Assembly (NCBI GenBank): GCA_963787645.1 | Contig: CAWBDS010000011.1 | Location: forward strand, 496,001-560,000 | Direction of reading: 5' to 3' | DNA length: 64,000 nt | DNA from: Palsa-504 sp963787645 | GTDB taxonomy: Bacteria; Actinomycetota; Actinomycetes; Streptosporangiales; Streptosporangiaceae | Shown here: positions 25,114 to 34,347 of the stretch, in pieces | Numbering within the stretch: the stretch's first letter is position 1 | Layout of the letters: each line of letters begins with the position of its first letter | Notes under the pieces: model-generated | The model's database searches: none | What the model was told of the DNA's origin: nothing | The model's input: the letters and a program-made list of their open reading frames with translations, nothing else | Translations under genes and position numbers: made by a program

Positions 25114-27867
25114 TTATTTGCTGGTGATGGTCTGCTGGGTCCAGCCGGTCGCGTGGCTGCCGGCGGTGACGGACACGGTCAGGATGCTCTGGCCGGAGGG
25201 GGTCGGGACGACGGCGTGGAAGCGGCCGTCGGCGCCGGCCACGGTCTGGACGATCACGGTGGTGTTGCCCGAGGTGCCGGGCTGGCCGACCGCGATGTCG
25301 ACGGTGGCGCCGGGGGCGGTCTTACCGCTCACCGTGGCCTGGGTCTGCTGGGTGGTCAGGCCGGGCTCCTGGCTGGCCAGGATGTCCTCGGTCATCGCGG
25401 GCGGGGCGGTCGACGTGGACGGTGGCGTGGCCATCGCGCCGGGTGCGGTGACGGCGATGGTCAGCGGCACGGTCGCCGGGGGGCCGCTGGTGACGTAGCG
25501 GTCCCGGGTGATGGCCGGCTGGTCGAGCAGGTGCCCGGCCTTCAGGTCGAGCACGAGCCGCAGGTACTGCGCCTGGGCCCAGATGAGCGGGTCGGCGGAG
25601 CCGGCCGCCTTGCCGTTGGTGAACCCGATCGAGGCGGTCTTCGGGTCGCTGCCGTACGGGGAGGCGGGAGTGCTGGGGTCCTCCCAGGCCTGTTCGGGGA
25701 CCAGGCCGAGGCCGGATGACATCCGCTGCATGGTGGCGGCCAGGCTGGCGGCGGCTCCGACGTCGCCGGTCTGCAGGTCCTGCTCGGCGCGCTCGCCGGC
25801 CAGCAGCGGCCACGGGTGACCGGATCCGGTGCCGGTCGGGAACCACGGCGCACCGGTCGGGGAACAGCTCGTCGGGTCGGGCACGTAGCAGTCGCCGTAG
25901 CCGTCGGTGCTGCCAGCCGGCTGTCCGAGCTGGCCGGCCTTGACGCCGTAGCGATGCCAGTCCGGGCCAGAAGCGGTCTGGCTGGCCAGCACCGAGTCGG
26001 CCACCTTGAGCGAGGCCTGCACGGTCGGGTCGTTCGCGGGCAGTTCGCCCAGGCGGGTCAACTCCAGGAAGCTCGCGTCGATCACGTCGCGCTGGTCCAC
26101 GTTGCTCAGGCTGCCGTTGCCCAGGTCGTAGGTCTCGTGCGCGTTGGGGTTCCCGGTCGGGGACAGCCGGATGAAGTAGCGGGCGGCGTAGGGACCGGTG
26201 GTGGTGACCGTCCAGCGCTCGACGTTGCGCTGGTAGTAGTCGGCGGTGGCCAGGTACAGGCGCGCCCGTTGCGTATCCCCGGCCGCCTGGGCCAGGTGGG
26301 CCGCGGCGACCAGGCCCGCGATCTCGGCGGCGATGTCAGCCGGCGAGAAGCCGGGGTGCTCCTCCCAGCGTTCGGCGCCGTAGGCCGGGCCGTGGTCGAC
26401 GATGAAGTCGGCGTCCGGGCGGATGTGGTTCCGGTAGAACGAGACGTTCCCGGCCAGCCCGGCGGACCAGGCCATCAGCAGCGGGTAGGCGTCCTCGTCG
26501 ATCTCCACCAGGCCGAACTGGTCCGGGGCGATCGCCCCGTTGAGCAGCGAGTCGCGCGGGAAGCTGCCATCGGGCTGCTGGGTCCGGTCGTACAGGAACC
26601 GCACCATGGCCCGGGCGCTGGCCAGGTCGCCGTCGGCCAGCAGCCCGGTGAAGGTCTCGTAGCTGTCCCGGACGAACACCTCGCGGTAGGTCCAGCCGGG
26701 ATGCGTGGTGGTGGCCGGCACCGACTGGCCCCAGGGATCGGTCGGCGAGGCGACGAAGGCGCCCGGGTAGGTCTTGTCCTCATCGGCCTTCAGCACGTTG
26801 GCGGACAGCCAGTACTGGGCAGCCAGCCCCGGCAGCGAGGCCGGCGGCGGGCGCAGCGTGCTGTCGTAGCCGCGCCAGCCCGCGACGTAGCGCTCAAGCG
26901 TGTTCCCGAAGGGCTGTACGGCGGACCGTTCGGCCGAATTAATAGCCGTTACGGCGGTGGACCCGAAACCGAGCGCCAGGGTGAACGGCCGTCCGGGCTG
27001 GGCGTTGACCAGCGCGGTGAGCGTGACGTTGCCGTCCTGGGCGGACTGGTACTGGCTGGTCAGCGTGTGGCTGGCGTCGAGCTGGGTCAGGCCGTCGCTG
27101 GGGGTGCCGGCGAATCCGGCGGCTTCGGCGAGGAACGGACTGCTCGCGGCCAGGGCACCGTAGACGGTGGCCGCGAACGGCCCCGGGCCGGTGGCGGGGG
27201 TCGCGGGGTTGGTGTCGGTGGCGACCAGCGCCTTGCTGGCCGGGTCGACCGTGGCGTTGTTGGCGCCCTGGTTGGCCGATCCGCCGCCGCCGGTGTTGTC
27301 GATGTGCGGGTTGTAGCGGACGTACACCTTCAGGTCGTTGACCTGGGCCTGGCGGCCGGGCAGGGGCACCAGCCTGCTGCGCATGACGACGCTGTCGGCG
27401 ACCGGGTCGGTGATGTAGTCGGTGACGATCTGGAACCCGTGCTTTTTGTCGGTGCTGGTCACCTGGCACACCATGCCGCTTCGGTCCGGCGAGCTGACCG
27501 TGTAGGTCATGTCCCGTTCCTGCAGGTCGGCGAAGGTCTTCCCGTCGGTGACGATGTACTGCAGCGTCTTGACGTTGGAGCTCTCGATGCTCGGATAGTA
27601 GGTGTCGGACAGCACGCCGTCGGTGACGGTGAACCACACCTTGGAAGTGGTGTTCCGGGCCGTGCCGAAGCAGTCCTTGCGCGCCACGTCCAGGTACGAC
27701 TGCGTGCCCGGGCCTCCTGGCGCCGCGGCGGCGGTGGCGGCCGACGCCGCTTCGGAAGGGCCCGCGGCAGCCAGCCCCGGTACGGCGATGAGGGAGCCGG
27801 CGATGAGGGCGATTCCCGTCGCCTCGGCCGACCTGCGCCAGCGTGACATGGACCGGGTTTGTCTCAT
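25114..27867 (-). CDS. Secreted glucodextranase / glucoamylase-type GH15 enzyme
   Basis: 917 residues. Signal peptide 1-~40 (ATGIALIAGSLIAVPGLAAAGPSEA). N-terminal beta-sandwich of the glucodextranase type (TSKVWFTVTDGVLSDTYYP), then an (alpha/alpha)6 catalytic domain with YREVFVRDSYETFTGLLADGD, QPDGSFPRDS and the catalytic-region Glu in AYGAERWEEHPGFSPADIA, and a C-terminal extension with two beta domains (ATVSGKTAPGATVDIAVGQP). It releases glucose from alpha-1,4/1,6-glucans or dextrins outside the cell. Intact reading frame, unlike the other large hydrolase upstream. Monocistronic. Confidence 0.92.
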   Translation of the reverse strand: MRQTRSMSRWRRSAEATGIALIAGSLIAVPGLAAAGPSEAASAATAAAAPGGPGTQSYLDVARKDCFGTARNTTSKVWFTVTDGVLSDTYYPSIESSNVKTLQYIVTDGKTFADLQERDMTYTVSSPDRSGMVCQVTSTDKKHGFQIVTDYITDPVADSVVMRSRLVPLPGRQAQVNDLKVYVRYNPHIDNTGGGGSANQGANNATVDPASKALVATDTNPATPATGPGPFAATVYGALAASSPFLAEAAGFAGTPSDGLTQLDASHTLTSQYQSAQDGNVTLTALVNAQPGRPFTLALGFGSTAVTAINSAERSAVQPFGNTLERYVAGWRGYDSTLRPPPASLPGLAAQYWLSANVLKADEDKTYPGAFVASPTDPWGQSVPATTTHPGWTYREVFVRDSYETFTGLLADGDLASARAMVRFLYDRTQQPDGSFPRDSLLNGAIAPDQFGLVEIDEDAYPLLMAWSAGLAGNVSFYRNHIRPDADFIVDHGPAYGAERWEEHPGFSPADIAAEIAGLVAAAHLAQAAGDTQRARLYLATADYYQRNVERWTVTTTGPYAARYFIRLSPTGNPNAHETYDLGNGSLSNVDQRDVIDASFLELTRLGELPANDPTVQASLKVADSVLASQTASGPDWHRYGVKAGQLGQPAGSTDGYGDCYVPDPTSCSPTGAPWFPTGTGSGHPWPLLAGERAEQDLQTGDVGAAASLAATMQRMSSGLGLVPEQAWEDPSTPASPYGSDPKTASIGFTNGKAAGSADPLIWAQAQYLRLVLDLKAGHLLDQPAITRDRYVTSGPPATVPLTIAVTAPGAMATPPSTSTAPPAMTEDILASQEPGLTTQQTQATVSGKTAPGATVDIAVGQPGTSGNTTVIVQTVAGADGRFHAVVPTPSGQSILTVSVTAGSHATGWTQQTITSK

Positions 27868-28062
27868 CGTCGAGCACCTCTTCGCTCATCCGCAACGGCA
27901 TGGCAGACCTGCGCAGACCGCCACTTCCCGGCCAGATCCGACGTAAACCAACAAACTGCGCTTCGGCCAGGGCCGACAGCAGCGGCGCCTGGCTAATAGA
28001 CGTCGCCCTTGGCGCAGGTCCACAGAACAGCGAGCGCCTCCTTCCTACATGTTAAGTAATGG
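27868..28062. other. Divergent intergenic region
   Basis: About 200 bp between the GH15 gene and the promoter of the catabolic operon. No coding sequence or tRNA found. AT content rises toward 28045-28065. Confidence 0.4.
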
Positions 28063-28091
28063 TTGACACTGTGTGAAGTGATTCTTATGAT
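28063..28091 (+). promoter_or_regulatory. Near-consensus housekeeping sigma promoter
   Basis: TTGACA (28063-28068), 17-bp spacer, TATGAT (28086-28091), placed 34 bp before ATG 28126. One of the closest matches to the sigma-70 consensus in the window. Confidence 0.8.
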
Positions 28092-28125
28092 CGGGCAGGT
28101 CACCCCCGAAGCGGAGGTCGCGCCG

Positions 28126-28532
28126 ATGTCCATACCAGCTGACCGTCGGGTCTACGACAGTATCCCGGCGTAAAGATCGTGGTCGTCGAGAGCGCCATCC
28201 CGGACTTCTCGCCGGAGGTCACGCAAGCGCTGTGGCCGCAAGGATTCCCCGGGCTCGCGCGGGAGCACGCCGCGCTCATCGAGACCTCGCTGTGGATGTG
28301 GCACGAGGATTCGGCGGTGCGCACCGACCGGATGCGCCCGGACGCGCCTGAGCGGATCGTCGCGTACGACGTGATCCCCATCGACCCGCGGATGACGACG
28401 GCCAGCGGGTCGCTGTCCTCGCCCATGGAATCAACCGCCGAAAAAGGCACGCTGATCGCGGACGTCCTGACCGAATACATCATCTCCATCGTCGACCAGG
28501 AGTTCCCCGCCGCCGGTGCCGAGGGGAACTGA
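28126..28532 (+). pseudogene. Creatininase-family amidohydrolase, internal deletion
   Basis: ATG 28126 with GGAGG 8 bases upstream begins MSIPADRRVYDSIPA and stops at once. The C-terminal half resumes in another frame: KIVVVESAIPDFSPEVTQAL, PGLAREHAALIETSLWMWHED, AYDVIPIDPRMTTASGSLSSPMESTAEKGTLIADVL, typical of creatinine amidohydrolases. The metal-binding first half (~100 residues) is missing. The family hydrolyses creatinine or related cyclic amides with Mn/Zn. The stop overlaps the next ATG (TGATG), so translation of the fragment may still feed the SDR gene. Confidence 0.75.
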
Positions 28533-29248
28533 TGACCGGCGGAGTCGTTTTCATCACCGGCGCGGCAGGCGGGATCGGCCGGGCCACCGCCGTCGAGTTC
28601 GCCAGGCGGGGGTTCGTCCCGGTGGTCACCGACCTGGGCCGGCCGCAGGACCTGGCCCGGCTGGCGGCGGAGGTCGGGGGTACCGCCGCCGACCTGGACG
28701 TGACCGACCCGCAGGCGGTCGCGCGGGCGGTACGCGAGGCGGAGCACCGGGCCGGCCCGATCACCGCGGCGGTGTGCTGCGCGGGATTCGACGTCGAGCT
28801 GACCCTGGCCGAGACCGGAGATGAGCTGTGGCGCCGGTCGCTGGCCGTCATGCTCGGCGGGTGCGTCAACGTGGTGGCCGCGATCGCGCCGGGCATGAGG
28901 GAGCGCGGCGCCGGAAGCTTCGTCCTGATCTCCTCCGAGCTGGCCATCCTCGGGGAGGAGAACCACGTCTCCTACGTCACGGCCAAGGCCGCCGTCCTGG
29001 GCTTCACCCGCGCGATGGCCCATGAGCTGGCCCCGCACGGGATACGGGTCAACTCGATCGCGCCCGGCCCGACCGATACGCCGATGCTGACCGACCGGTA
29101 CCGCGCGAGCGCCGAGTACCGCGGGCGGATCCCGCTGGGCCGGTTCGGCACGCCCCAGGAACTGGCCACGGCGATCGCCGACGTCGCGGGCCAGACCTGG
29201 ACGACGGGTCAGATCATCTCGCCCAACGGAGGGATCGTCATCCAATGA
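28532..29248 (+). CDS. Short-chain dehydrogenase/reductase
   Basis: 238 residues. Cofactor loop TGAAGGIG (9-16), Asp after beta-2 (VVTDLGRPQ, NAD preference likely), catalytic Ser in VLISSELAIL and YVTAK. The usual NNAG is AVCCAGF, a variant. End VNSIAPGPTDTPML is standard. Translationally coupled on both sides (TGATG with the creatininase relic, ATGA with the next SDR). Part of a catabolic operon with a cupin regulator. Confidence 0.92.
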   Translation: MTGGVVFITGAAGGIGRATAVEFARRGFVPVVTDLGRPQDLARLAAEVGGTAADLDVTDPQAVARAVREAEHRAGPITAAVCCAGFDVELTLAETGDELWRRSLAVMLGGCVNVVAAIAPGMRERGAGSFVLISSELAILGEENHVSYVTAKAAVLGFTRAMAHELAPHGIRVNSIAPGPTDTPMLTDRYRASAEYRGRIPLGRFGTPQELATAIADVAGQTWTTGQIISPNGGIVIQ

Positions 29249-30000
29249 CTTTTCAGGGTCCCGCCGGACGGGTAGCGCTCGTCACCGGTGCCGCCGGCGG
29301 CCTGGGTCAGGCCATCTGCTCGACGCTCGAGGCCCGCGGCTGGCGGGTGACCGGCACGGACGTCGCCGGCGCGCCCGGCGCCCCCGGTGTCTCCGGCGCC
29401 TCCGGCGTCTCCGGCGTCTTGGCGCCGGTTGATCTGCGTGAGCCGCGGGCCGCCGAGGAGCTGATCTCCTCGGTGCTGGCCGACCAGGGGCGGCTCGACC
29501 TGCTGGTCAACAACGCGGCCACCATGTACTTCGGCCTCCTTTCGCTGGAGGACCTCGGCCGGTGGTGGGACACGATCGAGGTGAACCTGTCGGCGCCGTT
29601 CCGGTTGTGCCGGGCGGCGGCCGGGCCGCTGGCCGAGACGCGGGGCCAGATCATCAACGTGTCCTCGATCATGGGGGTCACCGCCGAGAGCGGATTCAGC
29701 GCCTACTGCACCAGCAAGCACGGCATCATCGGGCTCACCAAGGCCCTGGCCCGCGAACTCGCCCCGCACGTCCGGGTCAACTCCGTCGCGCCGGGCGACA
29801 TGGACACCCCGCAGCAGGCCGTCGACGCGGCCGCCTACGGCCTGACCCGCGAAGAGCTGTACGCCCGGCACGCCGCGGCTACTCCCATCGGCCGGGTGCT
29901 CGACCCGGCCGAAGTCGCCGACCTCATCGCCTACCTGGGTGACGCGACGGCATTCACGGGTTCATGCATCCACATCAACGGTGGAAAGGTCATGATCTGA
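29245..30000 (+). CDS. Short-chain dehydrogenase/reductase with a Gly/Ser/Pro repeat linker
   Basis: 251 residues. TGAAGGLG (13-20), LLVNNAATMY, Ser in INVSSIMGV, YCTSK catalytic pair, VNSVAPGDMDTP. Between beta-2 and helix C it carries a short repetitive stretch GAPGAPGVSGASGVSGV encoded by a slippage-prone GGCGTCTCC-like repeat, not usual in SDRs. Overlaps the upstream SDR by ATGA. Two adjacent SDRs suggest consecutive oxidation/reduction steps on one substrate. Confidence 0.92.
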   Translation: MTFQGPAGRVALVTGAAGGLGQAICSTLEARGWRVTGTDVAGAPGAPGVSGASGVSGVLAPVDLREPRAAEELISSVLADQGRLDLLVNNAATMYFGLLSLEDLGRWWDTIEVNLSAPFRLCRAAAGPLAETRGQIINVSSIMGVTAESGFSAYCTSKHGIIGLTKALARELAPHVRVNSVAPGDMDTPQQAVDAAAYGLTREELYARHAAATPIGRVLDPAEVADLIAYLGDATAFTGSCIHINGGKVMI

Positions 30001-30020
30001 CGCGGCATAGCATGCATGCC

Positions 30021-30692
30021 ATGACAGCTCCGGGTCATCCCGTCCCCGAGGACCCGGCGGCGGTGATCGTCGATATCGGGGCGAACATCCGGTCGTACCG
30101 CCTGAAACGCGGGATGTCGGTGCGGGAATTGGCTCGCCGGGCCGGAATCAGCGCCAGCGCATTGTCACAGATCGAGATCGGCCGTTCGCGGCCCAGCGTG
30201 AACACCCTGTATGAGATCACCCAGCAGCTGGGCGCCACGCCGAATGAGATCTTCTTCGGCAGCTCGGCGACTCGCGTGCCGAACATATTTCAGGGGGCAC
30301 TCCCGGAGGACGGCGTGCTGTTGCGGAACGGCCTGGACGCCCACCTGGGAGGGATTCTCGAACTCGTCCCCCAGGCGGCTCAGCGGGTCGTCACGCTTAA
30401 GGGCGGAGAATCGTGCCGGCAGCTCGGCGGGAACTCGCTGCCCGGCGTGGACTGCGTGCGTATTACCTATGAACCCGGCGCCGTATCCCCGGGCCCGGAT
30501 GAGTACGTCCGCCATGCGGGCCACGAGTTCAACTACCTGCTGTCCGGTGACCTGACGCTGGTCGTCGGGTCCCAGCCCTACCGCCTGTCGGCCGGGGATT
30601 CCCTGACCTTTCCCTCCCACTGGCCGCATCGCGTGCTGAACCATTCGGACGAGATCGCCGATGTGGTCTGCCTGTTCGTCCGGGGCGCGTGA
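30021..30692 (+). CDS. XRE-family regulator with cupin domain
   Basis: 223 residues from ATG 30021 (MTAPGHPVPED); other in-frame ATG codons up to 9 bases earlier are possible. HTH_XRE at ~18-70: IRSYRLKRGMSVRELARRAGISASALSQIEIGRSRPSVNTLYEITQQLG. Cupin at ~150-220: HAGHEFNYLLSGDLTLVVGSQPYRLSAGDSLTFPSHWPHRVLN, with His and Glu metal ligands. Such proteins sense a catabolite and control the adjacent operon. It is the last gene of the creatininase-SDR-SDR unit. Confidence 0.93.
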   Translation: MTAPGHPVPEDPAAVIVDIGANIRSYRLKRGMSVRELARRAGISASALSQIEIGRSRPSVNTLYEITQQLGATPNEIFFGSSATRVPNIFQGALPEDGVLLRNGLDAHLGGILELVPQAAQRVVTLKGGESCRQLGGNSLPGVDCVRITYEPGAVSPGPDEYVRHAGHEFNYLLSGDLTLVVGSQPYRLSAGDSLTFPSHWPHRVLNHSDEIADVVCLFVRGA

Positions 30693-30732
30693 CGCATTGC
30701 CTGCGGGCCGCGGGGGCTGGCACGATGACGGC

Positions 30733-31245
30733 GTGGATTACCTTCTGGCTCAGGTGAACATCGGGCGGCTGCTCGCGCCGCTGGACAACGCGCAGCTGGC
30801 GGACTTCGTCGCGGCGCTGGACCCGGTGAACGCGGCGGCGGACGCCGCCCCGGGCTTCGTGTGGCGGCTGCAGACCGAGGACGGCAACGCCACCGCGGTG
30901 CAGGCCTTCGGGTGGGACCGGGCCGGAAGCGCCGGGGTCCTGGTCAACATGTCGGTATGGGAGTCGGTCCCGGCCCTGGCCGCGTACGTGTACTCCGACA
31001 CGCACCGCGAGGTGCTCAGGCGCCGACGGCAGTGGTTCGAGCGGATGGCCGAGGCGTACACCGCGCTGTGGTGGATACCGGCCGGCCACACGCCAACGAC
31101 GGCCGAGGCCGAGGGGCGGGTGCTGCACCTGCGGGAGTTCGGGCCGACGCCGCACGCATTCACGATGCGGGAGCATTTCCCGCCGCCAGGCACTGCGGAC
31201 CATGGGCCGGTACGCAGCCCGGAAGAGTGGACCTGTCCCGCCTGA
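30733..31245 (+). CDS. DUF3291-family protein
   Basis: 170 residues from GTG 30733 (MDYLLAQVNIGRLLAPLDNAQLADFVAALDPVNAAADAAPGFVWRLQ). The conserved VNMSVWESVPALAAYVYSDTHREVLRRRRQWFERM and LWWIPAGHTPTTAEAEGRV mark DUF3291, a ferredoxin-like (antibiotic-monooxygenase-like) fold of unknown role. 40 bp after the cupin regulator, so possibly cotranscribed with it; convergent with the MerR gene. Confidence 0.9.
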   Translation: MDYLLAQVNIGRLLAPLDNAQLADFVAALDPVNAAADAAPGFVWRLQTEDGNATAVQAFGWDRAGSAGVLVNMSVWESVPALAAYVYSDTHREVLRRRRQWFERMAEAYTALWWIPAGHTPTTAEAEGRVLHLREFGPTPHAFTMREHFPPPGTADHGPVRSPEEWTCPA

Positions 31246-31269
31246 TGCCGGGTGAACGAGACGAGCGGG

Positions 31270-32157
31270 TTACTCGTGCGCGCGTAGCGCGGCGATCAGC
31301 CATTCGAAGGCGGGCGCGTAAGTCGGGAACGGAGGCAAGCCGTTAATGATCGCCGTGAGCTGCCAGTATCGTTCGATTCGCGGCTCGAACAGCATCTCGA
31401 GGCTGGCGAGCAGCTCCTCGCGGCGCGCGCTCCACCCGTTGGGCTCCAGGATCCGGTTCACGACCGTGGCGGCCTCCGCCGAACCGGGCGGGCACCCCCG
31501 CAGCAGTGCCGCCACGGCGTGCTCCGTGGCCCAGTCCGCCAGGTCTTCCAGCCCGCTGGCCTGAAGCCGACTGCCGTGCTCGGTCACCTGCCGGATCCGC
31601 CGCCGGAAGTCCCGGTCACTGACCAGCCCGGCTAGTTCCACCCAGGCGCCGACCTGCTCGGGCGAGGGATCGTCGGGCAGGTCCCACGCCGCGGCCCAGC
31701 GCTGAGCCTGTGCCGGGCTGGGCTCCAGGCCCTGGAATACCTCGGCCAGGAAGTCATCGATCAGCTGCCTGCGCTCGGCCGCCGGCATCTCAGCAAGCCT
31801 GTCCATCGTGGTCCTCTCCTCACCGCTAGCCGCGCGCTTCACCACCACTGCCATCGCGGCACGGTGCAGCTGCAGAACGCGGATCTGCGCGTCCCGGTGG
31901 GCGACGGCAACCTCGGCGATGCTCGCCTGGCCCGCCAGCACCCGGCGCACGTCGGCCAGGCCAAGGCCCAGCTCGCGCAGGGTGGCGACCAGTTCCACCT
32001 GGGCCGCGCACGCCGCGTCGTACAGCCGCCGGCCGCTCTCGGTCCGGGTAGCCGGGGGCAGCACGCCGGCATCGGACCAGAACCGGATGGTCCGCACCGG
32101 CAGCCCCGTGCGCCTGGCCAGCTCCCCGATGGAAAGCAGCGACCCGTCGTTTTCCAT
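31270..32157 (-). CDS. MerR-family regulator
   Basis: 295 residues. MerR HTH at 8-75: LSIGELARRTGLPVRTIRFWSDAGVLPPATRTESGRRLYDAACAAQVELVATLRELGLGLADVRRVLAG. The long C-terminal part is helical, without cysteine metal motifs, resembling actinomycete MerR proteins with a TipAS-like or unclassified ligand domain. No obvious divergent target: the next 375 bp upstream hold no gene. Confidence 0.9.
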   Translation of the reverse strand: MENDGSLLSIGELARRTGLPVRTIRFWSDAGVLPPATRTESGRRLYDAACAAQVELVATLRELGLGLADVRRVLAGQASIAEVAVAHRDAQIRVLQLHRAAMAVVVKRAASGEERTTMDRLAEMPAAERRQLIDDFLAEVFQGLEPSPAQAQRWAAAWDLPDDPSPEQVGAWVELAGLVSDRDFRRRIRQVTEHGSRLQASGLEDLADWATEHAVAALLRGCPPGSAEAATVVNRILEPNGWSARREELLASLEMLFEPRIERYWQLTAIINGLPPFPTYAPAFEWLIAALRAHE

Positions 32158-32532
32158 GCCGCCAGTCTGCTTGCTCCAGCAGGTGGAGAATCAACCCGCA
32201 CCGGCCAGCAACCCCTGACCGCCGGAGACCCGCTACCACCCCGGCCTGCACGACGCCCGCCCCCTCATCGAATGACCGGCGATACGGACTTTTCTGATGG
32301 GGAATTCAATTATTTTTCCGAACGGTCCGGGGTGTAATCGGCAGGCCCGGCGACGCGCGTCCCGTGGTTCCCAATTGTCGCCATAACCGCAGCAGAATCA
32401 CATTCGAAAACATCAGCGTGTCGCGCCAGAAATGTCGGACCCTATTGCTAGGCTTATAGAAAACAGGAGCGAATGAGATTGATCTTTTACCTTCTGCTAG
32501 AGAGTAGCGTCGAAAGGAGGTGGACGAGCATC
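32158..32532. other. AT-richer intergenic region upstream of the HNH gene
   Basis: 375 bp without a credible gene. Lower GC than its surroundings between ~32280 and 32510. AAAGGAGG at 32513-32520 is the ribosome site of the following gene. No repeat or RNA gene recognised. Confidence 0.4.
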
Positions 32533-34038
32533 ATGACCACCGCGGGCCCGGCGAATATGGCGGAAGCGCTGGAACTGATTGATTCCGGGATGAGATTCCT
32601 GGCCGGAATGAGTAAGGCCGACATGCCGAGCGAGGCGCTGGCCGCGGGGCTGCGGGCGCTGGAGCAGCACGACGCGGTGGAGGCGGCGGTGCGCGGGCAG
32701 ATGCTGGCCGCCTATGACGCCCAGGGCGGCCCGGTGGGCGATGGACAGCGCACCACCAAGGCCTGGATGGTCAACACCACCCGGGTGACTCGCGGGCAGG
32801 CCGCTGAGCACATCGCGGTGGAGCGCGTGGCCGAGGGCCATCCGGTGCTGCTGGCCGCGCTGGCCGAGGGCGGCGCGATCACCAAGTCCGTCGCGCTGCA
32901 GCTGGCCAAGTGGACAGCCAAGATCCCCGATGAATGCCGGGAGGACGCCGAGAAGATCCTGGTCACCGCGGCCGGGGCCGGCGCGGACCTGCGCGGGCTG
33001 GCGGCGCTGTGCGCGGAGATTCGCGCCCGTACCGCCGCCGCCGATCACGACGGTCCCGATCCGGGCCTGGACCGCGGCCTGTCCTTGGACACCACGATCG
33101 ACGGCGCGGGACTCATCCGCGGGGATCTCACCCCGAAGTGCGCGGCCATGGTCCGGGCCGTCCTGGATGCGCTGTCGGCCCCCAAGGCCGGCGGGGACCT
33201 TCGCACCCGTCGAGAGCGGTATCACGATGCGCTCGCCGAGGCGATGCGCAGGCTGCTGTCCTCCGACCTGCTGCCCAAGCGGGCCGGACAACCGGTCAAG
33301 GCCCTCGCGCACATCCACTTTTCCGAGCTGATCGACCTGGACGACAACTCGGCACTGCGGGACAAGTGGGCCGAAGACTACCGGGCCCGATGGGCCGCCC
33401 AGCGGGCCGCTGCATCGGTGAGCACCGGAGACGGCGGTGCCTGGCTGGAGGGCGACGCGGCCCGGGCGGCCGCCGGTGACGCGATGATCATTCCCGTGGT
33501 CACCGCCGACCTCGATCCGGCCGCCATCGAGGGCCTGATCGCCGCGTGCGTGCAATACGACCGGATCCGCACTCAGCCCGGCCCGGAGCCCGGCAGCACC
33601 ACCCGGGTGCTGAGCATGCTGGAGCACCAGATCCTCGCCGCCGTGGTGCAGGTCGTCTCCGGACCCGGCGGGGTCGCGTCGTTCCTGCGACAGAACCTGC
33701 TCGGCAAGGGCCTGAACGGGCCGTCGCTGCCACTGGACGTCGGGCAGACCGACGAGATCCCCATCCACCTGCGGCGACTGGCCGCGCTGCGCGACCAAAC
33801 CTGCCAGTACGCCGGCGGATGCGACCAGCCGGCCGTCCGATGCGAGCCGCACCACGTGGTGCACCGCGCCGACGGCGGCCCCACCAGCCTGACCAACCTC
33901 AAGAATTACTGCTACTGGCACCATCACGTGGTCCTGCACGAACTGGGCTGGACGCTGACCGTCTTTCCGGACGGCACCAGCCAGGTCACCAGCCCGGCAG
34001 GCAAGATCATCCGCAGCCACAGCCCGCCCTCCGGATAG
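32533..34038 (+). CDS. DUF222 / HNH endonuclease (13E12-type)
   Basis: 501 residues from ATG 32533, chosen for AAAGGAGG 12 bases upstream over an upstream ATG that adds 20 unusual residues. N-terminal DUF222 (EALELIDSGMRFLAG, AYDAQGGPVGDGQRTTKAWMVNTTRVTRGQAAEHIAV) and C-terminal HNH: CQYAGGCDQPAVRCEPHHVVHRADGGPTS, LTNLKNYCYWHHHVVL. These multicopy actinobacterial genes are often linked to mobile elements; cleavage target and role are unknown. Confidence 0.93.
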   Translation: MTTAGPANMAEALELIDSGMRFLAGMSKADMPSEALAAGLRALEQHDAVEAAVRGQMLAAYDAQGGPVGDGQRTTKAWMVNTTRVTRGQAAEHIAVERVAEGHPVLLAALAEGGAITKSVALQLAKWTAKIPDECREDAEKILVTAAGAGADLRGLAALCAEIRARTAAADHDGPDPGLDRGLSLDTTIDGAGLIRGDLTPKCAAMVRAVLDALSAPKAGGDLRTRRERYHDALAEAMRRLLSSDLLPKRAGQPVKALAHIHFSELIDLDDNSALRDKWAEDYRARWAAQRAAASVSTGDGGAWLEGDAARAAAGDAMIIPVVTADLDPAAIEGLIAACVQYDRIRTQPGPEPGSTTRVLSMLEHQILAAVVQVVSGPGGVASFLRQNLLGKGLNGPSLPLDVGQTDEIPIHLRRLAALRDQTCQYAGGCDQPAVRCEPHHVVHRADGGPTSLTNLKNYCYWHHHVVLHELGWTLTVFPDGTSQVTSPAGKIIRSHSPPSG

Positions 34039-34106
34039 ATCAGCAGTTAACGCTGAGATCGTGGTCAAGAACTAACCGGGCTCGAAGAGCGGGAAGGAAG
34101 GAATAG

Positions 34107-34244
34107 GTGGCGGGACCAGGGTTCATGTCGCCCAAGTGGCGTAAGCCAGCACCGCTCGGATATGCAAATGCGATCAACTCGGTCGGTGGCGTGGCCGCAC
34201 CGTTGCTGGCGGACGCGAGTCCGGCCCCACATAACGCGCGATAG
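34107..34244 (+). CDS. Small ORF, N-terminal remnant of a putative membrane protein
   Basis: 45 codons from GTG 34107 preceded by GGAAGGAAGG at a good distance. Encodes MAGPGFMSPKWRKPAPLGYA then NAINSVGGVAAPLLADASPA and stops. A basic PKWRKPAPLGYANAIN start followed by a hydrophobic SVGGVAAPLLA is how some actinomycete multi-helix proteins begin, so this looks like a truncated gene whose 3' part is lost. It could be a genuine short peptide. Confidence 0.4.
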   Translation: MAGPGFMSPKWRKPAPLGYANAINSVGGVAAPLLADASPAPHNAR

Positions 34245-34347
34245 GGGACGTCGTTAGGCGCCTCCCCCACCTGGCCATCGACTCGTGTGGCGGGCCATCC
34301 GGTGTTAGCGTTTTGCCTTACGCTCCCGCGAGTGGCCAGGAGGCAGC

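Noticed and set aside
25816..27846. A 676-codon plus-strand open frame opposite the GH15 gene
   Set aside because: Gly/Arg/Val-rich with no domain; the opposite strand encodes a complete GH15 enzyme with signal peptide.
32497..34068. A 523-codon minus-strand frame opposite the HNH gene
   Set aside because: Mirror of a well-supported DUF222/HNH gene; composition typical of antisense GC-rich frames.
34107..34150. tRNA-like GGTTCATGTC near 34120
   Set aside because: No acceptor stem or anticodon arm; better explained by the small ORF.
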